Origin: Candidatus Aminicenantota bacterium
GTDB taxonomy: Bacteria; Acidobacteriota; Aminicenantia; Aminicenantales; UBA8522
Reading direction: 5' to 3'
DNA: 12,045 nt
Assembly: GCA_003524335.1 (NCBI GenBank)
Contig: DQHV01000304.1
Location: forward strand, 1 to 12,045
Below are positions 6,976 to 12,045 of this stretch, piece by piece (the first letter of the stretch is position 1; each line of letters starts with the position of its first letter). The notes under the pieces were generated by a model. It was not told the origin of the DNA, searched no databases, and saw only the letters and a list, made by a program, of their open reading frames with translations. Both the position numbers and the translations under genes were made by a program.

Positions 6976-8097
6976 TTGCCCGGCCCGATGAAAGAGCTCC
7001 GTGACGGGTCGATCACCCGCGCTCTTCTCAGCAAGATCGGGGGCAAGACTTCCGGCCTGGATCGGCCGGTGCGGATTATGGAGGTCTGCGGCACCCACAC
7101 CATGACCATCCACCGCTACGGGCTGAAAACCCTGCTCGAGGAGGCCGGCGTGGATATGGTCTCGGGTCCAGGCTGTCCGGTCTGTATCACGCCCAACGAG
7201 GTCCATGAAGCCTGCATCGACCTGGTTACGAAAAGAGAGAGATTCATCCTGGCTTCGTTCGGAGACATGACCAGGGTTCCCACGGGAAAGGGGTCGCTGC
7301 AGACGGCCGTTCCCGCGCCCGACTCCCGGGTCAAGATCGTCTATTCTCCCGAGGAAGCCCTGGCCATGGCCAGGGGAAACCCGGCCAAGGAGGTGGTCTT
7401 TTTCGGCGTCGGGTTCGAGACCACCATCCCGGCAATCGCCCTGACCGTAAAAAGGGCTGCCGAGGAAGGGGTGCCGAATTTTTCCACGCTCTCCGCGCTC
7501 TGGCTAATCCCGCCCGCGCTGCGGGCCATCCTGCAGGCGGGAGAGACCGCGGTTGCCGGATTTCTCTATCCCGGACATGTCAGCGCCATCATCGGGCTTG
7601 AGCCCTATCGGTTCATCGCCGAGGAATACCGTGTACCGGGAGCCGTCGCCGGGTTCGAGCCCAACGACATCCTCCTCGGGATCAGCGCCATCCTGGACCA
7701 GATCGTAGCGGGCCGGCCGGGAGTCCATCTCGAATATGGACGCGTGGTCAACCCGCGCGGGAATCCGGTGGCCCAGGCGGTGATGGAGGAGATGCTCGAG
7801 CCCCGGGATGCTTTCTGGAGAGGCCTGGGCCGGATTCCCCGGAGCGGTCTCGGCCTCAAAGAAAGGTACGGCGCCTATGACGCCAGCGTTAAACATGCCC
7901 TGGGCATAAAGGAGGGTTCCGGTGACCTTCCCGGGTGCCGCTGCGGCGAGGTCCTTCGCGGCCTTATATCGCCTCCTCAGTGTCCTCTCTTCGGCAAGAG
8001 GTGCGGACCGGATTCACCGTTTGGGCCCTGCATGGTCTCTTTCGAGGGCGCCTGTTTCATTTATCACAAGTACGACCAGCGGAGCGGAAATGGGTAG
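6976..8097 (+). CDS. hypD: [NiFe] hydrogenase maturation factor HypD (Fe-S protein)
   Basis: Central scaffold protein with a [4Fe-4S] cluster; with HypC it holds iron while cyanide, donated by HypE, and CO are attached. 373 residues, normal length. Seen: RIMEVCGTHT with Cys38, GPGCPVC with Cys67 and Cys70, FGDMTRVP, VVFFGVGFETT at 140-150, PGHVSAIIG, VAGFEPNDIL, and the C-terminal cysteine-rich cluster domain with Cys321, 323, 336, 343, 352 and 360 (CRCGEVL, QCPLFG, FEGAC). The TTG at 6976 is chosen because GAGGGGGAG ends six bases upstream; an ATG at 6988 would also leave all conserved residues but has no Shine-Dalgarno. The end overlaps the hypE start by eight bases. Confidence 0.96.
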   Translation: MPGPMKELRDGSITRALLSKIGGKTSGLDRPVRIMEVCGTHTMTIHRYGLKTLLEEAGVDMVSGPGCPVCITPNEVHEACIDLVTKRERFILASFGDMTRVPTGKGSLQTAVPAPDSRVKIVYSPEEALAMARGNPAKEVVFFGVGFETTIPAIALTVKRAAEEGVPNFSTLSALWLIPPALRAILQAGETAVAGFLYPGHVSAIIGLEPYRFIAEEYRVPGAVAGFEPNDILLGISAILDQIVAGRPGVHLEYGRVVNPRGNPVAQAVMEEMLEPRDAFWRGLGRIPRSGLGLKERYGAYDASVKHALGIKEGSGDLPGCRCGEVLRGLISPPQCPLFGKRCGPDSPFGPCMVSFEGACFIYHKYDQRSGNG

Positions 8098-9100
8098 GAT
8101 GGCGACAACCGAGGGAAAGGCCGTCAGCCTCGAGCTCGGGAGCGGCGGGAAGCGGATGCGGGACTTCATCGCCAGCCACATCGTCCCCGCCTTCCATAAT
8201 CCCTTCCTCGACGACCTCGGCGATGCCAGCCATCTGCCCATGGGCGTCGCCTTCACCACAGACAGCTACGTCGTCGATCCCATCTTTTTTCCCGGAGGGG
8301 ATATCGGCACTCTAGCCGTAAACGGGACGGTCAACGACCTGGTAGTTTCGGGCGCCGTGCCCCGTTTTCTTTCCCTCGCCCTCATCCTCGAGGAAGGACT
8401 GCCCTGGCTGGACCTGGAAAGGATCCTGAGGTCGATCAAGCGGGCCGCCTCAAAAGCCGATGTCCAGGTAGCCGCCGGAGACACCAAGGTCGTCCGCCGC
8501 GGCCAGGCCGACAAAATCTATATTAACACCTCCGGCGTCGGTCTGACGGTGGCCCGGCCCAGGACTTCTCTCATCCGTCCGGGAGACCTGATCATCTTGA
8601 CCGGTACGCTGGGCGAACACAGCCTGGCCGTCATGCTGGCGCGGGAAGAGTTCGGGCTCGAATCCCGGGTCCGGAGCGACTGCGCTCCCCTGACCTATCT
8701 CCTTCCGCTCTGGGAGATGGGGGCGCTCTGGATGCGCGATATCACCCGGGGAGGGTTGGCCACCATCCTCTCCGAGCTGGCTGAAAAGGTACCCCACGCA
8801 CTGCTCCTCGAGGAAGAAAAAATCCCCCTGTCGCTCGCCGTGCGGGGAGCGAGCGAACTGCTGGGCATCGACCCGCTTTACCTGGCCTGCGAAGGCAGGG
8901 CCGTCATCGTAGCCCCACGGAAGAAGGCCGGCCCGATGCTCAGCAAGATCCGGAAAAGCCCCTTGGGAAAACGGGCGGCCATCATCGGGCGAGTGGATGA
9001 TCAGACAGGACGGGCAGGCGAACTGCTCCTTTCTACCATGACAGGAGGGCTGCGCCTCCTGGAACCGCTGACCTCGGAACTTCTCCCCCGCATCTGTTGA
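8090..9100 (+). CDS. hypE: [NiFe] hydrogenase maturation factor HypE (thiocarbamate dehydratase)
   Basis: PurM/ThiL-like ATP-dependent enzyme. HypF carbamoylates its C-terminal cysteine and HypE dehydrates this to a thiocyanate, whose cyanide goes to the HypC-HypD iron. 336 residues. Seen: GSGGKRMRDFI at 18-27, TTDSYVVDP at 57-64, GGDIGTLAVNGTVNDL at 69-84, AAGDTKVV at 128-135, RDITRGGLA at 216-224, and the invariant carboxy-terminal PRIC ending in Cys336. Two usual motifs deviate: GEHS (175-178) instead of GDHG, and ACEG (266-269) instead of ANEG. The start is ATG at 8090, overlapping the hypD stop, with GGAG five bases upstream. The frame extends upstream into hypD, but that part (7922-8089) overlaps conserved hypD coding sequence and is not HypE-like. 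The stop overlaps the next gene's TTG. Confidence 0.95.
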   Translation: MGRMATTEGKAVSLELGSGGKRMRDFIASHIVPAFHNPFLDDLGDASHLPMGVAFTTDSYVVDPIFFPGGDIGTLAVNGTVNDLVVSGAVPRFLSLALILEEGLPWLDLERILRSIKRAASKADVQVAAGDTKVVRRGQADKIYINTSGVGLTVARPRTSLIRPGDLIILTGTLGEHSLAVMLAREEFGLESRVRSDCAPLTYLLPLWEMGALWMRDITRGGLATILSELAEKVPHALLLEEEKIPLSLAVRGASELLGIDPLYLACEGRAVIVAPRKKAGPMLSKIRKSPLGKRAAIIGRVDDQTGRAGELLLSTMTGGLRLLEPLTSELLPRIC

Positions 9101-11166
9101 TCGAAGCCGTGGCCAAAAACGAACGAAGGAAAAAGGCGTTCCGACTGATTTGTTTTCTTGTCTCCTGGCAGCTCTGGACCGGCTGTTCATCGGAACGGAA
9201 AACCAAAGAGTGGACCGGAGCGGACGACTACGCGGCGAACATCAAGAGCTCGATCCCAGAGCTTCGCGCCTTTGAGGGTGGAACCACCGAGGTGGACCTG
9301 CGCCTCAAGAACTCAGGAAAAAAAGAATGGTCATCTCAGACCCAGAACCCGTGTCTCGTCTCCTATCACCTCCTCGATGAAGCGGGGGAAGTCCTGAAGT
9401 TCGGCAACGCCAGGACCGTCCTTCCTCATATCGTCCGGCCGGGTAAGGAAGTCTCCGTTGAAGTCCGGGTCAAGGCCCCTTTAAACAGGGGGACCTACCG
9501 CCTCGAGTTCGACCTCCTGCGCGAGGGACTGGCCTGGTTCAAGGATTCCGGCAGCCCGACGCTCGTCATCCCCCTGAAAGTGGTAGAAAAGAGTTGGATC
9601 GGAGAGACGAAGTTCGAGTCGAGCGTGCCCGAGTTTATGGATCTCCAGAAGCTCATCCGGCTCACACTCGAAAACGACGTGGTCGAGTTCCAGGGCAGGA
9701 CCGGCAGGATCCATGGATTCACGGCCGGCGCCGGCTACCCCCAGGTCTGGCTCCGCGACGCGGCCACGATCATTCCGGCTTCGCGCTTTTTTTACCCTGA
9801 CGCTTACCTTGTTTCCTGGCTCGAGGAGCACCTGGCCTTCCAAAAACCCGACGGCGGCCTGGAGGACTGGATCGACGCCAAGGGCCGCTCAGACAAAAAC
9901 ACCGTCGAGACGGACCAGGAGGCGAGCGCGGTCCATTCGGCCTACCAGGTTTTCCTCCTCAAGGGGAAGGGATGGCTCGAAAAAAAAGTCGGCGGCGAGG
10001 CGGTCATCGGCCGTCTCGAAAAGGCCATCGAATTCCTGTTCCAAAACCGGTTCGACCGGGAACACGGGCTCATCACCGGCGCCCACACCGCGGACTGGGG
10101 GGACGTCGACCCGGAGGATGCCGATCAGAAAGCCATCTACGTGGATGAAAAGACGCGCTGGACGGCGGACATCTACGATCAGAGCATGTGTTATGAATCA
10201 TGCCGGGAGCTGAGCGCCATGCTCTCGTCGCTCGGAGCCCGGGAAAAGGCCGATTTGTGGCTCCGGAAGGCGGCCTCCCTCCGCGAAGCCGCCGACCGCT
10301 TTCTGTGGCAGGAGGATAAGGGGTTCTACAGGGTCCATATGCATCTCGACGCTTTTCCTCACGAGTTCGACGAGGACACAATTTTCGCCATGGGCGGGAA
10401 TGCCCAGGCCATCATCTCGGGCCTGTCCGATCCCGGGAAGGCAGGACGAATCATCCAGGCCGCCCTGGAACGTCGGGATCAATTTCCTATCTCCTCGATC
10501 TCCGGGTCGCTCCTCCCCCCCTACCCGGCTGGTTTCTTTAAACACCCGGCGATGGATGAGCCCTACGAATACCAAAACGGCGGGCAGTGGGACTGGTTTG
10601 GAGGCCGGCTGGTCCTGGCCATGTTCGAGAACGGGTTTAGCCTTCAAGCACGGGAGGAGCTGATCGAGATCGTCCGGAAAAATATCAGGAATGGCGGGCT
10701 GTTCGAGTGGGACACGAAGGATGGAGCCGGCCGGGGAAGCGACTACTATGCCGGAAGCGCCGGCAGCCTGGCCAGGGCCCTGTTCGAAGGCTACTTCGGG
10801 TTCAAGCTGGGGGAAAAGAGCCTCGGCCTGGAGCTTAAGCTCGGAGCGGACGAAGGCCGGGTTCGGCTCCACCTTCCCGCCGCTGGGCTTTCCCTTTCCT
10901 ACGAGTACCGGCCGGTGCGACCAGAAAGCAAGATCATCCTCGCCTACGAGAGCGATTATTCAGGTCCAGCCGAGGTCCGGGTGCTTGTCCCCTGGGCATT
11001 TTTTGGCGCAGACGATCGAGAGACCGGGAAGAAGATGCTGGAGGTGCGGCGGGACGGCACGGCGTTCCCCTTCCGGTGGCTGGGCCGGAATCAAGATGAC
11101 TTCATCGTTGTGGAGACCGACCTCAGAAAGCACAGCCTCGAGATAAGATTGGGGGACACTCATTAG
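9097..11166 (+). CDS. Predicted lipoprotein: Ig-like domain plus six-hairpin glycosidase-like domain
   Basis: Specific substrate not recognised. 689 residues from TTG at 9097, overlapping the hypE stop (TTGA); a GTG at 9109 is an equally possible start, and neither has a clear Shine-Dalgarno. The amino terminus is a signal peptide: basic NERRKK, a hydrophobic stretch, then WTGC with Cys30 as a likely lipidation site (Trp at -3 is atypical). Residues about 53-163 look like the Ig-like domain found beside bacterial carbohydrate enzymes (LKNSGKKEW, RTVLPHIVRPGKEV, GTYRLEFDLLREGLAWF). Residues about 180-570 look like an (alpha/alpha)6 barrel: GYPQVWLRDAA, KPDGGLEDW, HTADWGDVD, IYDQSMCYE, MDEPYEYQNGGQWDWFGG, GGLFEWDT, SDYYAGSAG. 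The remainder is beta-rich. I infer a cell-surface or periplasmic glycoside hydrolase of the six-hairpin superfamily; acidic candidates are Glu256, Asp333, Asp336, Glu488 and Glu537, none assigned. The function is unproven. Confidence 0.75.
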   Translation: MIEAVAKNERRKKAFRLICFLVSWQLWTGCSSERKTKEWTGADDYAANIKSSIPELRAFEGGTTEVDLRLKNSGKKEWSSQTQNPCLVSYHLLDEAGEVLKFGNARTVLPHIVRPGKEVSVEVRVKAPLNRGTYRLEFDLLREGLAWFKDSGSPTLVIPLKVVEKSWIGETKFESSVPEFMDLQKLIRLTLENDVVEFQGRTGRIHGFTAGAGYPQVWLRDAATIIPASRFFYPDAYLVSWLEEHLAFQKPDGGLEDWIDAKGRSDKNTVETDQEASAVHSAYQVFLLKGKGWLEKKVGGEAVIGRLEKAIEFLFQNRFDREHGLITGAHTADWGDVDPEDADQKAIYVDEKTRWTADIYDQSMCYESCRELSAMLSSLGAREKADLWLRKAASLREAADRFLWQEDKGFYRVHMHLDAFPHEFDEDTIFAMGGNAQAIISGLSDPGKAGRIIQAALERRDQFPISSISGSLLPPYPAGFFKHPAMDEPYEYQNGGQWDWFGGRLVLAMFENGFSLQAREELIEIVRKNIRNGGLFEWDTKDGAGRGSDYYAGSAGSLARALFEGYFGFKLGEKSLGLELKLGADEGRVRLHLPAAGLSLSYEYRPVRPESKIILAYESDYSGPAEVRVLVPWAFFGADDRETGKKMLEVRRDGTAFPFRWLGRNQDDFIVVETDLRKHSLEIRLGDTH

Positions 11167-11169
11167 AAG

Positions 11170-12045
11170 CTATTTGCGGCCGATCGAATAGTACTCAAAC
11201 CCCAACTTCTTCAGCGCCGCCGGGCCGAAGACATTCCGGCCGTCGATGATGATCGGGTTGGCCATCGTCTCTTTCAGCTTATCGAAGTCGAGAGCGGCGA
11301 ACTCCTCCCATTCGGTCAAGAGCAGGAGGGCGTTCGTCCCCTCGGCTGCCGAGTATGGCGAGGCGCAGTATTCTAGGCGTCCCGGCTCGGGGGAAAAGAC
11401 CAGCTTCATGTTCTCCGTCGCCTGGGGATCGTAAAGCCGCAGCCGTGCCCCCTCGCGGACGAGTTCCCGGATGATGCTGATGCTGGGCGCCTCGCGGATA
11501 TCGTCCGTCTCCGGCTTGAAGGCCAGCCCGAGGACGGCGATCCGCTTGTCCTTGAGGATCCAGAGGGCCTGTTTGATTTTCTCCAAGACGACACGGACCC
11601 GGTCGAAGTTGATCCTGTCCGCTTCCTTGAGCAGACTCATATCGACGCCCAGGTCTTCTCCGATCTTGACCAGGGCCTTGATGTCCTTGGGAAAGCAGGA
11701 GCCGCCATAGCCGATACCCGCCTTCAAAAAACGGCTGCCGATGCGCGGGTCGAGCCCCATGCCCTTCATGACCTGCGTCACGTCCGCGCCGGCCGCCTCG
11801 CAGATATTCGCGATGGCGTTGATGAAGGAGATCTTGGCGGCGAGGAAGGCGTTGGAGGCGTACTTGATCATCTCCGCCGAGGGCACGTCCGTGATGATCA
11901 TCGGGCGCCCGAGCTGGGCGTAGAGCTCCAGCAGCGTCATGGCGACCTGCTGGGTGGGCGCCCCGATCACGATCCGGTCCGGCCGGAGGGTGTCCTCGAT
12001 GGCCGAGCCCTCGCGGAGGAACTCGGGGTTGGAGACCACGTCGAA
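11170..12045 (-). CDS. UDP-glucose 6-dehydrogenase, C-terminal part (N-terminus cut by window edge)
   Basis: Cytoplasmic NAD-dependent enzyme oxidising UDP-glucose to UDP-glucuronate, a precursor for surface polysaccharides. 291 codons are visible; the family is about 430-450, so the NAD-binding Rossmann domain lies outside. Seen: NPEFLREGSAIEDTLRPDRIVIG at the left edge, the helix with catalytic Lys in EMIKYASNAFLA, and the active-site cysteine in GYGGSCFPKD (residue 117 of the visible part) with its Asp. The UDP-binding domain follows, with VLGLAFKPETDDIREAPS and IIIDGRNVF. The frame stays open to the last base, so the GTG at 12039 is not a start. Other members of the UDP-sugar/GDP-mannose dehydrogenase family are possible, but these motifs fit UDP-glucose best. 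It converges on the glycosidase-like gene with three bases between stops. Confidence 0.9.
   Translation of the reverse strand, partial: FDVVSNPEFLREGSAIEDTLRPDRIVIGAPTQQVAMTLLELYAQLGRPMIITDVPSAEMIKYASNAFLAAKISFINAIANICEAAGADVTQVMKGMGLDPRIGSRFLKAGIGYGGSCFPKDIKALVKIGEDLGVDMSLLKEADRINFDRVRVVLEKIKQALWILKDKRIAVLGLAFKPETDDIREAPSISIIRELVREGARLRLYDPQATENMKLVFSPEPGRLEYCASPYSAAEGTNALLLLTEWEEFAALDFDKLKETMANPIIIDGRNVFGPAALKKLGFEYYSIGRK

Noticed and set aside
7922..8089. Upstream extension of hypE to a GTG at 7922
   Set aside because: The extra 56 residues are the shifted frame of the conserved cysteine-rich end of hypD; the ATG at 8090 has a ribosome binding site and gives normal HypE length.
9980..9987. 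Run of eight A residues in the lipoprotein gene as a programmed frameshift site
   Set aside because: The frame continues intact through the conserved glycosidase motifs, no stem-loop or Shine-Dalgarno stimulator was evident, and it encodes ordinary Glu-Lys-Lys.
12037..12039. GTG as the start of the right-end dehydrogenase
   Set aside because: The frame stays open to the window edge (FDVVSNPEF) and the family needs an upstream NAD-binding domain, so the gene is cut rather than short.

Overview
The window is about 60% G+C, densely coding, and holds ten protein genes, two of them cut by the window edges. It looks like a bacterial chromosome. It has a complete-looking envelope and isoprenoid gene block, a hydrogenase-maturation cassette (which implies a [NiFe] hydrogenase and probably anaerobic or H2-linked metabolism), and a lipoprotein-type secreted enzyme. 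A diderm, GC-rich, anaerobic lineage (Deltaproteobacteria-like or Acidobacteriota/Aminicenantes-like) is my inference from gene content; nothing here fixes the taxon. No rRNA, tRNA, CRISPR array, insertion sequence or phage gene was seen.

Left two-thirds (minus strand, read right to left from 6594 to 1): uppS, cdsA, dxr, rseP, ispG, proS. The genes are packed with overlaps or very short gaps, the classic bacterial uppS-cdsA-dxr-rseP-(ispG)-proS order. Dxr and IspG are two steps of the methylerythritol phosphate pathway that makes the isoprenyl diphosphates. UppS condenses these into the undecaprenyl carrier for wall and surface polymers, CdsA makes CDP-diacylglycerol for phospholipids, RseP is an intramembrane protease, and ProS charges tRNA-Pro. 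A perfect sigma70-type promoter (TTGACA, 17 bases, TATAAT) sits immediately before uppS, so close that the uppS message would be nearly or fully leaderless.

A divergent control region (about 6595-6744) separates this from a plus-strand operon: hypC, hypD, hypE, then a 689-codon gene for a predicted lipoprotein with an Ig-like domain and an (alpha/alpha)6 glycosidase-like domain. HypC, HypD and HypE build and deliver the Fe(CN)2CO group of [NiFe] hydrogenases. The downstream glycosidase-like gene overlaps the hypE stop codon by four bases but has no obvious functional tie to it. This unexpected partnership is the least explained feature of the window.

Right end (minus strand): the C-terminal 291 codons of a UDP-glucose 6-dehydrogenase converge on the glycosidase gene with only three bases between stop codons. 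The window is mostly well-known housekeeping biology. The points worth a second look are the promoter/leaderless uppS arrangement, the hypE-glycosidase coupling, and some small motif and composition oddities.
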